Positions 31,565-42,660 of a stretch of 60,000 nt of DNA are shown here, piece after piece (position 1 is the stretch's first letter; every line of letters starts with the position of its first letter). The position numbers and the translations under genes were made by a program. The stretch lies in assembly GCA_030704615.1 (NCBI GenBank), contig CM060734.1:24058001-24118000 (forward strand). The letters are read 5' to 3'. Origin of the DNA: Takakia lepidozioides (lineage: Eukaryota; Streptophyta; Takakiopsida; Takakiales; Takakiaceae). The notes under the pieces were generated by a model that was not told the origin of the DNA, searched no databases, and saw only the letters and a list, made by a program, of their open reading frames with translations.

Positions 31565-34500
31565 CACTCGAGAGAGATGCTCTATCTAGTTTTCTAGTGC
31601 TAAGCTAGATATGATGTTTTTTTTTAGCACTATTATAATATAACTTGGTAATCTATGAGTCCAAGAGATATGCAGATCCCCACATTCTTCTATTTTCTCT
31701 GTGGGCTCTTGCACTTTTGGGGAAGTCGGGTCTTTTCGTCTGTCCAAGGCTCTCAACCACAGCTATGCGTCTCATTCAAGCTATGTTAGGGACTCAATCT
31801 TGGAGCTGACAGCCGCTGCCGTGTTTTTGAGGCTGTGAGCGAATCAGTTTGTAGTTTGCTGCGACATCTTCAGAAGGGCCTGCATCAGGTTGTACTTGTG
31901 TGGGCAATCTTGATCAATCTGCTTTGAGGTCCGTGGAGCAGCCCTAAGCAGTGGCGACAAGAGAGTTCTTGTTTGCCACATGCTTCCGCGGTGAGGAGAT
32001 GGGGACGATGTAGAAGATTTTGTTGCAGGGAAGAGAATGGCGTAGCCAGACTGAATGAAGCAGAGGAAGTGACGTGGAGGGGATGACGTTGAGACGCCTG
32101 CAGAGGTTCAGCTGTGGAGGCAGTTAACAGCAGCAACATGGCTTTACCGAATGCAGCAGCTTTCTTGACAAGATACTTGCGAGATTGTAGGGGTCTGCTG
32201 CAAATGCTAAATGCGACTCTGTTTACTTGCAGGTAGTTTCTGCAACAATCTAGTACAAGCAACATACACAATTGTAGCAGAAGGATGGTCAGACGAGTTC
32301 TCCAGGAAAGCTCTAAAATACACATGACCATTTCTACTCCGTCCAATGGGTATGTTGTGGCTGTTGCCTCAAAGCTGTGACAAGCAAATTGTAGGCAGAT
32401 CACCTTCACCTGCATGTGGTTTCATGTGCTCTTTGGGGACTTGTGGCTCTGTTCCTTTATGAAAGGGCTGTTGCTATGGATTGCGACTGGTGATGCACAG
32501 TTGAGAAAAGGAGGAAGCCAAGGAGGAGTCTGATGATGACATGGGTTTCAGCCTTTTCGACTAAGCTTGGGATGCAGTGTTGCAGCGCATCCGATGGTTA
32601 CTTTGATGTTATCTCAACTGCAGGTGGCTGTTGAGCATTACTTAACAACCGTTTTATACCTGCTCTGGTGCTGGTAGAGGCTAGGAAGAAAGAGGAGCAA
32701 AAAGCTGGGGGCTGGATTCCGGAACTTGGTCGCAGACGGGTGATTGAAGAGGCCTTCAAGTATGTGGATTTGGAGAAAGCGACGGAGGATTTGCTTTTTG
32801 CAGGGGCGGTTTTCCTCATGCGCAACTTCGGTGATTTGATGGCAGTCTGAGGTGGCTGGAAGCAGTGCTGGACGATGCACCGGAGAGGTGTGTTGCAGGG
32901 AGCGTAAGTAGGAAAGCCAACAATAATCGCAGGCCACTATCAGTCCATAAGAAGAAGAAGATATCATGTGACAAGACATGTAGAAGATGCCAACATCACA
33001 AAATTACGAACCGACACGTCCATTGTGTTGCAGGGTTCCAAGGTGTTGCAGGCAAACCCTTTCCCCTGATTACCATCGGTGCCGTGGCCAGACAACCCTC
33101 TGATTTCAATCAGGTCCCATAGAACTAGCAATGACTGCTGTAGACCAGTCTACTCCTGATACTTGTGGTCCTCCATTCTCTGATTCCTCCTCAACCTTTC
33201 ACAGATTGGCACCTTTCAGTTTCAAGTGACTCAGGGTATCTCCTCAACTTTTCACGTTGAGGTGTTCTGCATTGACTCCCAGTGCGCCATGAAAACTGCG
33301 TCCAAGGAATTCTTAGGGAACCTGCAGTGAATCGCAAAAAATGTGGGAACAGTTTTTAATGGCGAGAACGTTTTGGTGTTAAAATTAAAAAAAAAAAAAA
33401 AAAAAACCTTTTTGTTCTAATTTAAATGATTTAGAGCCTAATTGGTCATATCTTTGTCATATGAGCTCCGTTTGACACAGTTTTTGAGGGGATAGCTCTA
33501 GAAATGGTAAATCTACCTATCTAGACCTGGTTTTAATTTTTAGGACTCTGCTAAAAATCTATGGAATTTTTTGAGTGTGAGTGTGCTATGAAAGATCCAC
33601 AATTCTATTTCTAGAACCTGTTGTGGTCTACATGAGATACAAATCTGTGGATGTCCTCCTTGTATGGCTGCGGGAAATGAGGACGTAATTAAAGGGCAGG
33701 TCTCTTCTCTTAGCCTGTGCACACAAGGGGACAAGATTTATGTTTCTCAAGGGACTCAGACTGACTTGAGTGGAGAGCAGTTGGACGAGTTGATTGCATA
33801 CTGGGAGTCAGGCATTAGCAGTAGACAACACACTGCTGTAGTTGGCGTTGAGGGCCTCAATATTGCTTTGGACAGTCAGAACTCTCTTGGAGCCAGCAGT
33901 TCTGCAGCTGTAGGTGAAATACCAAAGTGAATGAAATCTAGGCTTGGAACACAGCCAAAGACAGCCCCGGGGACCAAGGTGTTTAGCCACAAGGCCGTGG
34001 TGTACTGAAGCAGAGGAGTTGGAGCTACACAAGTTTGTGCAATCAGACATTGTTGCAGCCGGACACGTTCTACACGGGGCAACCACGAGCGGGGGTTCAT
34101 TAGCAATGAAAAGTTTGTTCTGCTTGAAGGAGATGCAGTCATTCGCAATGAGGACACCCGCAACCGTCTCAAAGCTTTCAAGTTGAGAGACTGTCAGACC
34201 CTACCTTTATTTTCTTTAGTGTTCAGTGAACGGGAGATAGGGGATTATTGCTTTGTCTCTACTTGGCAGAAATAGGAGGAGGGTTGGTTAGAGCGAGCTA
34301 CTGTAGCTTGGGACAAGGTTTGGCAGGTTTCTGGACATAGATATACCTCCTACACCTTACCATCATGCAGAGCGAGGCACTTTGAGAGAAGTCTGGTAGT
34401 TGATAGCATAGATCAGGATTAGATCTTGCTTGGTTGGGCTTCTATTCTTCCCCTCCATCTCTTTACTATTTTCATTACTTTGTACTTGTAGTTGCCAAAG

Positions 34501-34823
34501 CCTCTCTTGGTGGAGGCCAGTCAGTCCGGGGTTTTGGGCTGAAATATTCTGCAGGATCAGCATTGCAGATGGATTTTGGTGTGGGGTGTTGATGTTTTGA
34601 TTTCTGTGTTTGGATCCCCCCCCCAGCACCTGCATGCTTGACTGTGCGCCATGTTGGTTTTGTATGGGCGCTTGCTTTCATAGGGATTAGGCCGGATTTG
34701 ATCACCGGTCAATCCTAGGGTATGCTGTCGGTGGTGAGGCTGGAGTGATGACCAGCAAGACCACCAGTGTTTCTTCTATGGTGAGACTGGGTTGATGACC
34801 AGCCAACCATAGGAGTTCTTGCG
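31565..34823 (+). other. Leader and possible N-terminal Gag of the DNMT retroelement
   Basis: About 3.2 kb between LTR-like repeat and zinc knuckle without recognisable domains. The frame 33664-33930 (GTQTDLSGEQLDELIAYWE) and the 34100-34260 segment (FISNEKFVLLEGDAVIRNED) look protein-like and could be remnants of Gag. An A20 run is at about 33388-33407. Capsid homology is not visible to me. Confidence 0.35.
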
Positions 34824-34954
34824 GTGGATGCAGGTGCAGGTGCCCTGAGCCACTGGGATGTGACCCTTAAACTGCAACAGATGCCCACCCGTGTCACTAT
34901 TAGAATTAGTACTAGAGCCTTACCAAAAGGCCGGCACAAGCACAGCCTGCACAG

Positions 34955-35560
34955 TTGCAGTGTGGGAATTGTGACAAGTATGGGCATGGAGATGCCCAGT
35001 GTTATGACTTGCATCCTGAGTTGCGCCCAGGCCAGTTCCAAGGGAACAATGGTGGCCGGGGGCGAGGTGGACCAGCCCAGAGAGGACAAGGTAGCCGGGC
35101 ACGAGGTGCAGGCCAAAGGCAAGCTCAACATGGCCAAGGACGCGGAGGTCAGGGTGTTGACCAAGGCATGGCCAACCGGCTTCAACAGCTAGAGCAGAGG
35201 CTCGTTGCCATGGCTACAGCTCAAGTGGTACCGGCTCCCAGGCGGGATGGTCCACCTCCTGTTCCTGAGGGAGGAGATATGGGAGGCATGGGATTCATGT
35301 GCGGAGCAGCACTACCACTAGAGCAGGTGGAGTCTGCTGCAGCCGTGACTCGAGGAGCAGCACGAGTTACTGAGCCACGAGGTCCAGAGGTGGAGTTGGA
35401 TCCACAGCGTGGAGAGGCAAGCCGTCAAGCGAGGCTTCCTCAGTCATTCACATTGGCGGAGACAGTGTCGACGCCATCCATGGCACCTAGTTATCGCCCG
35501 ACTGTTACCGAGGCGGAGGTTACTATGCCATTGGGGGGAGAGCTACACGTGCATCACTGA
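34955..35560 (+). pseudogene. Gag nucleocapsid with CCHC knuckle (DNMT retroelement)
   Basis: A CX2CX4HX4C knuckle, CGNCDKYGHGDAQC, is at residues 3-16, followed by a Gly/Arg/Gln-rich RNA-binding stretch (GGRGRGGPAQRGQGSR) and a short coiled region (MANRLQQLEQRLVAMA). It ends at TGA; the downstream protease is in another frame. The start used is internal; upstream coding probably existed. Confidence 0.75.
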
Positions 35561-35589
35561 CACCTGCTACCAAGGCTAGTGCAACCGGT

Positions 35590-36312
35590 GTGTTATTGGG
35601 GGCAGCCACCTCTGTGTGTCAAGCCCCATTGTTTTCGGCAACCATGATTGCGACGCCGGGGGTAAGACCAGCTGCAGTGTTCAGACTAGCAGCAACACTC
35701 TGTGAGAGTGGGGAGGTCACTTCATCTTCTGCGGAGTTACTGGAACGTGTAGTGGAAGAGGGATCCTCGGATTTGAGGGTCAAGACTGCCACGGCTGCGC
35801 CATGGCAAGCTGCAGCTGCCAGGTTGACGGAGCTGCCAGCTAGGCCACCCTTTGAGCGCACCATGGTGACACCTGGAGTTGTCTTGTTAGACAACTAGGA
35901 TGACATTTCTCTTTGAGGACGGCAGGCAGGCAAGAAGTACCGGCCACTGCGGGTCTTGTTGGACTCGGGAGCTCAGCCACTGATGTTGGGCAGAGCTGCT
36001 ATTGCAGGTTTGGGCCTCATGGAGGCGGATATGGAGCCTTGTTCTTTCCAGATACAGACATCTCTGGGAGGATCAGAGCAGGCTCGGGGCATGACATGGC
36101 GTGAGTTGGCCATTAGACTGCAGCCGGATCATCCTATAGATGGCTCAGTGATGCGAGCCAAGGCCATTGTGACAGACGCGGTCTCTTACGATGTCCTCGT
36201 TGGTGGAACAGTGTTATATCCCATGGGCTTCACCCTGGACTTTTGGGAGGAGTCAGCATCCTACAGGCCTGGATGGCAGTCAGGGGATGGTCGTCGTGCA
36301 CAGCTCCTGTGA
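35590..36312 (+). pseudogene. Linker and aspartic protease (DNMT retroelement)
   Basis: One frame with a TAG at 35896-35898 and TGA at about 35914. The protease core reads RVLLDSGAQPLMLG (35950-35990; catalytic Asp in DSGA), later VTDAVSYDVLVGGTVLY with the ILG-like box. It then runs to DFWEESASYRPGW before a frame break at about 36300; the following frame (36191-36580) carries the linker to the methyltransferase. Confidence 0.8.
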
Positions 36313-36598
36313 CATTCATTGGGGGTATGCGGCTGCCCAGCGGGGCAAGATGCCAATACTAGCCGCCTTTACAGCTACAGTTAGTTGGCCTGGAGAGTTG
36401 CTGGAAAGCAATGCCCATGCAGAGGATGTGCCACCTTCAGCAGAGCAGGATGACATGCATGGTACGGCGGAGTTGTCTGTCATGGTTGCTCACACTCCAT
36501 TGTGGGGTACGAGCAAGAATTTGCAGCAGGCTGCTGATGGACGGGTGCAACAAGCTTGGGTAGAGGCCTTTGTACCGTAAGGAGAAGATGAGAGTGCG

Positions 36599-37924
36599 GT
36601 GATTGCACCAGGACCACCTCAGTTGTCGCCATTGGATACCACACCTCTCGTGTGGCAGTGCCCGGATGAAGGCATATGCCTTCTGGACTTGTTTGGCGGG
36701 ATCAACACTGGATTGGCTGCAGTGCTACAGGCAGGTGTACGAGTTCGACGTTACCTGTATGTGGAGAAGGATGAGACTGCACGACGCGTCTCACTACGCC
36801 ATGTTGCTCAGTTGGTATAGCAGTACCCTAATTTGCTGCCAGTGTCTGCAGTTCATGGATACCAACAAGCCTTGCCAGCAGACATTTCGTTGCTGGGGGC
36901 GCAGGATTTGGAGCAGGTTGGCTCCATTGATCTGGTAGTGGCAGGTTGGCCCTGCCAAGGGCATTCATCAGCCGGGCATGGCAATGGATTGCGAGACTCG
37001 AGGACGGGTCTGTTTTGGGAGATGGTGCAGGTTTTGCGCCACTTGCAGCTTCATCAAGCTGTATCTCCAGCATACATCTTGGAGAATGTGCCACTGATGG
37101 GTGATTCTCGGGCCAGGGTGATGGCCAATGTGCATCAAGTCCAGTCATGGCTTGGGTCAGCAGTGTTGCTGGATGCAGCTGCAGTGGGGTCACGAGCTCA
37201 TCGTCCATGGCTATGGTGGACTAACTTGATGCCACCCGCACTGCTCAAACGTGCATTTGATGGGGTGCAGCGGCCAGCATACCTCACAGTGGATAACATT
37301 TTGGACACAGGGAGGCAGTCTCAACGTGTGAGACACGATGACCGTTCGCATTTGGCAGTGGTCAACAGGGTGGGTCAACCACGAGCAGCATTATCTACAC
37401 TGCTCAGCTTCCCAGGATCCCATGCTTTTCGGGATGGTGGACCTGACCTCTTGTGGGGTAGCCAGTTGCAACAATTAGTGGAGCCCAATGCTGACGAGCA
37501 CGAGCGGGAGATGGGTTTTACCACTGGTACAACGGCGGTACCATCTCTTTTTGAGGCATCACGTCGTCAGGTGTTGGGGCAAGCAATGGATCTCAATTGC
37601 TTGACCTGGATTATCAGCTTGGCTATGGCTGAGCAGCGCAGAGTGCGGAGTACACTTCCCTTCATGGTCTCCCTGCCTACCAAGACAGTACAAGCAGCGA
37701 GTGGGGGCGAGCAGGTGAGGACCACGAGGTGCAGGCCGCATCCATGGCACACGTGGGAGGTGCTCGAGGTTCAGAATGAGTTGGTAGCCAAGGCGGCGGT
37801 GATGGATCAGGTTGGGGATTTTTCTCGGGTTGAGGAGGTCCTCAAGGATGGGATGATAGGGCAGGGTGAGACATTGTCATTGATAGAGGAGGCAGTGGTC
37901 ACTGCTCAAGAGGTTGCAGCATAG
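36599..37924 (+). pseudogene. DNMT3-like C5-cytosine DNA methyltransferase domain in the retroelement Pol
   Basis: Transfers methyl from SAM to carbon 5 of cytosine. Motifs in canonical order: I, CLLDLFGGINTGL (36677-36715), the SAM loop; II, VEKD; a TAG at 36818-36820; IV, DLVVAGWPCQGHSS with catalytic Cys codon 36953-36955; VI, YILENVPL (Glu codon about 37082); VIII, AVGSRAHRPWLWWTNL; a target-recognition stretch; IX-like ALSTLLSFPGSHAF; X, REMGFTTGTT and VLGQAMD. AHRPW..WTNL and the I-to-X order fit the DNMT3 type rather than plant DRM, in which the motif order is permuted. All catalytic residues are present; only the single TAG interrupts the domain. It ends at TAG 37922-37924, in frame with RT. 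Confidence 0.92.
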
Positions 37925-39100
37925 CAACCACGGGACGCGTCTCCTACCTCTAAGCCTGCTGGACTCAAGGTTGCAGTCATGGAGGACAACTGGGAGCCTG
38001 ATGTTGGACCTATAGTCACCGGAGGAGAGAGACGACGTATACGGCGGTTCTTGAGGGCTTACAAGAACTGCTTTGCCTTCAGTTTGAAGGACTTAGGAGC
38101 ACTGAAGGGTCAAGAGATTCGCATTGAATTGGCTACTGACACGCCCATCTTTCGGAGACCCTATAGATACAGTGACATGGAGAGGTCCTTGATTCAGATG
38201 AGAACTCAGGACCTTTGGGAGGCTGGTTTGGTGGAGCTATCTGGGGGAGAGTATGCTTCAGCCACAGTGATGCCAGCCAAGAAGGATGTCTATGGCAATT
38301 GGACGGAGAGACGTATGTGCGGTGATTACCGGCCTGTAAATCGTCAGACCAAGTCCGATAGGTATGCCATGCCGACACCAGAAGAGATCTTTGATGCCAT
38401 TGGGCATGCCAAGGTCTTTAGCACTTTGGATTTACGATCCGGATATCACCAGTTGTCGATCAAGGAGGCGGATAAGCAGAAGACGGCATTCTGGGGGATC
38501 AATGAGCACGGCAATGATTGCTTATACCAGTGGCGGTTCTTACCATTTGGGCTTAAAAACGCTCCTGCAGAGTTTCAAAGAGTCATGGACAGGATTCTAG
38601 CAGGGGTGGAGTTTGCTCAGTGCTATATAGATGACATCATCATTTTTAGTGCTATGGTGGAGGAGCATGAGAGATACCTTCAGGTGGTATTTGAGCGCTT
38701 GAGGGCGCACGGATTGAAGTTACATCCGGGAAAATACAAGTTTTTCCACAACCAGATTGAGTATCTGGGTCACATGATATATCCTGGAGGATTGGGGGTA
38801 CAGCAGACTAAGGTAGAGTCCATTGCACAGATTCCACGCCCCATGGATGTGAGCCGAGTTCGAGCTTTCATGGGGTTAGCAAATTATTATAGACGGTTTG
38901 TTAAGGGATTTAGTGCCATTGCAAAGGCTCTAACCAAGCTGACCAAGGTGGACCAGGAGTGGCAGTGGGAAGATGAGCAAGAACAAGCTTTTCAAAAACT
39001 CAAGGCGAGGTTGACCTCGGCGCCCATCTTGAGACGACCTATCAGGGGGCGTCATTTTCAGCTGCATACAGATTGGAGCATGCTGGGGCTTGGTGGATGA
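37925..39100 (+). pseudogene. Reverse transcriptase (DNMT retroelement)
   Basis: Open from directly after the TAG at 37922, with the first Met at 37979. Motifs (numbered from that Met): PYRYSDMERSLIQ, RRMCGDYRPVN at 111-121, [12 protein letters not shown] at 150-161, RFLPFGLKNAPAEFQ and catalytic YIDD at 216-219, LGHMIYPGG, then VRAFMGLANYYRRFVKGFS and the start of RNase H (LHTDWSM). The end is an artefact of a 14-bp deletion at about 39094: the related copy at 19710 still has gcggtgctcacaca there. RT primes from Gag-packaged RNA in the cytoplasm. Confidence 0.9.
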
Positions 39101-39806
39101 TGAGGGAAGAGAGTTTGTAGTGGCTTATGCTAGCCGCTCGAACAACGCTGAAGAGTCTAAGTATAGCTCATATGAGAGAGAATGCTTAACTGCAGTGTGG
39201 GCCATGGCACACTTCAGGTGCTATCTATACGGCAATCTCTTCACCCTTGTCACGGATCACCAACCACTCAAGTGGTTGATGGAGTCAGACAAGCTTACGG
39301 GGAAGCTTGCACGGTGGGCACTCATCCTTCAAGAGTATGACTTTCAGGTTGTGCATCGACCAGGTTTGGTCAATCGCAATACAAATGGGTTGAGTCGCAA
39401 TCCATGCACGAGCCAGCAGGATGACACTGGAGCTCGGTGGCATGGTGAGACGGATGAGGAGATGGTGCCCGGATGGCATGCATCTGCATTTCTGTGTATC
39501 TTGGTAGCGGAAGGCCAGGTTGGACCTGCAACAGGGATGACTGTAGATCAAGTGTCTGAGGACCTTGAGGCCAGCAATGAGCAAGGTGGCGCCAAAGATA
39601 TACATGAGGATTCAGCTGTGTTGGAATATCTCCGCACTGGAGACATGGCAGCCACTGTGACTACCAAGGAGAGGGATCGGATCCTACAACGAGCCAAGAG
39701 GTTCAAGTGGGAGGGGACACCACCTGCTCCGAGTGTGGGAGGATGGTCGAGTGAGGATTGTGCCTCACCCAACACAGCGGGCACGGTTAGTGCGGCATGC
39801 CCATGA
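39090..39806 (+). pseudogene. RNase H and connector (DNMT retroelement)
   Basis: EGREFVVAYASRSNN, SYERECLTAVWAMAHFRCYL (catalytic Glu) and TDHQPLKWLMES (Asp) then GKLARWALILQEYDFQVVHRPG. A long connector leads to integrase: ERDRILQRAKRFKW ends the frame's useful part; the frame shifts near 39740 into the integrase frame (WEDGRVRIVPHPTQR). Confidence 0.88.
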
Positions 39807-40400
39807 GGAGTTGGGGCATTTTGGGGTGCGACGCACTCATAGTCTACTGCAGGGGCAGTATTGGTGGCGTGGTATGCACACAAAGGTGCAACAATTTGTG
39901 GCTAGGTGCATGGTATGTGACAGGGTGCGTGCTTCATTCAACGCCCCTACTCCACAATTGCACCCTCTTCCGATCATGGGATTGGGCTACAGGTGGAGTC
40001 TTGACTTCGTCGGGCCGTTGCCACTGACCATGCGCCACAACAAGTACGTGTTGGTGATGGTGGAGCACTTCTCCAAGTGGATCGAGTTGGTTCCATTGCC
40101 GGATAAGGCTAGTGAGGGAGCTGCGTATGCATTCTTGGATTGTGTGCTTAGCCGATTCGGTGCTCCAGCTGAGGTACTCACGGACCAAGGGAGACAGTTC
40201 TTGGGGGAGTTTCAGGCTTTGTGTGACAAGGCCTTGGTAGACCACCGTACCACTTCTTGGGATCATCCTGAGGCCGATGGCTTGGCAGAGAGGGTTGTTC
40301 AGACAGTAAAGAGGGGTTTGCGCAAGTATGGCTTGCAGAAGAAGGGACACCTAGGAGATTGGGACCTTCAGTTACCCTGGTTAGCCATAGGCTACAGGTT
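39733..40400 (+). pseudogene. Integrase catalytic part (DNMT retroelement)
   Basis: HHCC zinc domain: RHAHEELGHFG...CMVCDRVR. D-D-E core: WSLDFVGPLPL, APAEVLTDQGRQFLG and PEADGLAERVVQTVK. A frameshift near 40390 (after PWLAIGYRFS) moves coding to the next frame. It closely matches the inverted copy at 30404-30715. Confidence 0.9.
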
Positions 40401-41042
40401 CAGCAAGCAAGCATCACTTACTCCTTCTCACCATACTTTCTTCTCTTTGGCCGAGAGCCAGATTTGCCTACATCCATTCGCAGAGAAGCTGCTACAGTTC
40501 TTAACCTTGACGATCCAGACGTGTGGGCACGTGCATGTGAACAGCGTGCAGAGTTGTTCAAGAAAGTCATGCCCATGGCTTTTGAGAACCTTGCCATTGC
40601 ACAACATCGTGATACGTTGAGGTATGCTACCATACGTGGTGGGGGTTATCGTCCTGGGGTTCGGAGATTCAACCCTGGTGACTATGTCTATCTACAGCAG
40701 ACTGCTCCTACGACCTTGGATGTGACTGCAAGACGTGTTATTTTGAGGGTTCGAGAGGTCTTGCCCTCAGGCGTCTTGATCTTAGAGGGTCGGGATGGCA
40801 TAACTTGGAAGGACCATGTGCGTAATTGTGCGCCATGTCACCTTCCGAATGTCGATGGCAGGATTGACCCAAACCTGGCAGTGGTATCTGCAAGTTTGAG
40901 GTGCATGTGTGGGTCTGCTAGAGGGGCAGCCACCATGCTGGTGTGTGATCGATGCTCTAGAGGTTGGCATATGGGATGCTTGACTCCACCTCTTGAGATG
41001 GTTCCGGATGGGGATTGGTTATGTCCACATTGCATTGGATAG
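40359..41042 (+). pseudogene. Integrase C-terminal domain with PHD finger (DNMT retroelement)
   Basis: Useful coding starts at about residue 18: SPYFLLFGREPDLPTS, DPDVWARACEQRAELF, then FNPGDYVYLQQTAP and a GPY/F-like fold ending HVRNCAPCHLP. The last 47 residues are a C4HC3 PHD finger: C182, C184, C196, C199, H204, C207, C222, C225, with the usual Trp before the last Cys pair (DWLCPHC). PHD fingers read histone H3 tails; here it occupies the position of the chromodomain of gypsy-1 and gypsy-2, so a role in choosing integration sites is a reasonable inference. The frame ends at a natural-looking TAG about 250 bases before the PPT. Confidence 0.88.
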
Positions 41043-41299
41043 TGGGAGTGGATACAACCATGGAAGGCTAACAAGAAACGCAAGGCCAAGCTACTAGGAG
41101 ACCTTGAACACACGAAATCCTGGCTCAAGTTCACAGATTGCAAGACGGCGACTAACGATGGGGCTACTCTTGTACCCGGCCTCTTGGTCTATAGAGTTTG
41201 AGTACAATAGGGACAGTGATAGAGGACTTAGTACGCTGTGGCTATTACATCTTGTAGCTATCTGGAGTTAGAGGGACCTATCTACCAGCTAGGGGGCGA

Positions 41300-41824
41300 T
41301 GTGGCGAGACTAATTATTGTGCATATATGCATGGTGTGGTTTGGACAGGATGTAGTTGTATAGCGATATGTATGCGCACGACAGCTGTCAAGTTAAATAA
41401 ACACAGTGTGAAACTAACTAGAATAAAGCTAGTTATTTGTATTTAACACTTGGATTTAGTTCAAGTGTTAAGTCAGGTGTCAAGTTTAGTTTGACACCTG
41501 AACCGTTTTATCTTCACGAGAGCGTCAGTCGTGCGGCTCATCTCTCTCGAGTTGAGCCTGCACGACCGAGCTCCTTCATCGTTCAGAATCTGAGTGTGAT
41601 TATGAAGGGATGATAGGTTGTTGTGGGGGGTGGAGTCCCCATAGCTTGGGGTGCCCCTGGCTTGACTACTATTTTAAAGAGTGATGGTGTTGGATTTCAT
41701 GTTTCTTAAGTGAACAGTGTCTTCTTAGTTTTCTATCATTGTGGCAGACTACTTTATTGTGCATATATGCGTGGTGTGGTTTGGACAGCGATGTAGTTGT
41801 GTAGTGATATGTATGCGCACGACA
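41300..41824 (+). repeat. 3' LTR region with R1-S-R2 structure (DNMT retroelement)
   Basis: R1 (41300-41383) starts TGTGGCGAGAC directly after the PPT; S (41386-41738) is the second copy of the 31215 repeat; R2 (41740-41824) repeats R1 with several differences, both ending gtatgcgcacgaca. A real LTR should begin after the PPT, that is at R1, yet the 5' side of the element begins with S. The structure is unresolved: tandem LTR recombination or a nested short element are both possible. Confidence 0.65.
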
Positions 41825-41829
41825 TTTTT

Positions 41830-42660
41830 AAAAAATACGTCCGCCTATATTGGCGGTCGCATATAATTTATTATTTTTTAAATGAAGCGACCGCCCATAT
41901 TGGCGGTCGCTTGTAATTTAATATTGTGTTAAATTAAGCAACTGCCTATATTGGCGGTCGCCGGTAATTTATTAATTTTTAAATGAAGCGACCGCCCATA
42001 TTGGCGGTCGCTTGTATTTTATTATATTTTAAAAATAAACGACCGCCTATTGGCGGTCGGTTGAAGTTTATTATGTTTTTAAATGAAGCGACCGCCCAAA
42101 CTGGCGGTCGCTCGCACTTTATATTATTATTATATCTTTAATATTTTTGTAAAAATACAGCGACCGCCATGTGGCGGTCGCGTATAGTTTTTTTTAAATT
42201 TAGCGACCGCCATTTAGCAGCGGTTGCTTATTTTTATTTTTATTCTTAAATAAATTGACCGCCGTCTGGCGGTCGTTTCTTCAGTAAATTTTTGAAAAAT
42301 GCAGCGACCGCCATTTGGCGGCTGTCACTATTTTTGTTAATAAACAATACAGCGACCGCCATTTGGCGGCGGTCGCTTGATTTGATTTTGATTCTTAAAT
42401 TAAGCGACCGCCGTTTGGCGGTCGCTTACTTAATTTTTTTTAAAAATGAAGCGACCGCCATTTAGCGGCGATCGCTTATTTTTATTTTGAATCTTGAATT
42501 AAGCGACCGCCAGTAGGCGATCGCTTATTTAATATATTTTTAAAAAATGCAGCGACTGCCATGTGGCGGTCGCTGTTTCTGTTTTTATAAATATAGCGAC
42601 CGCCATGCGACAGTTGCATTTTTATTATTTTCTTGGAAATCCAGGGACCCGCCGTGTGGC
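41830..42660. repeat. Array of about 17 short palindromes, hAT-1 other subterminal region
   Basis: Same GCGACCGCC/GGCGGTCGC arms as 20120-20960, separated by 4-6 bases, repeating every 50 or so bases, with A/T spacers. Some units have insertions (ggcggcggtcgc) or decayed arms near the right edge. It continues the hAT-1 end begun at 31023 once the retroelement is removed. Confidence 0.88.

Larger units (their letters stand above)
31215..41824 (+). mobile_element. Ty3/gypsy-type retroelement encoding a C5-cytosine DNA methyltransferase and a PHD finger
   Basis: About 10.6 kb inserted in hAT-1 sequence, with T-run flanks (tttt before 31215, ttttt after 41824) that fit, but do not prove, a target duplication. 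Coding order: Gag zinc knuckle (34955), aspartic protease (35956), C5 methyltransferase (36599-37924), RT (37979), RNase H (39090), integrase (39733), PHD finger (about 40900-41040), polypurine tract agggggcga (41291-41299). A 350-bp direct repeat marks both sides. Breaks are few: stops at 35560, 35896, 36312, 36578, 36818 and 37922, a 14-bp deletion at the RT/RNase H join and frameshifts near 39790 and 40400. The family link between gypsy elements and DNMTs has been reported in charophytes. Confidence 0.88.

Noticed and set aside
31885-32415. Minus-strand 176-codon frame in the retroelement leader
   Set aside because: No domain, opposite to the element's coding strand, and composition typical of a shadow frame.
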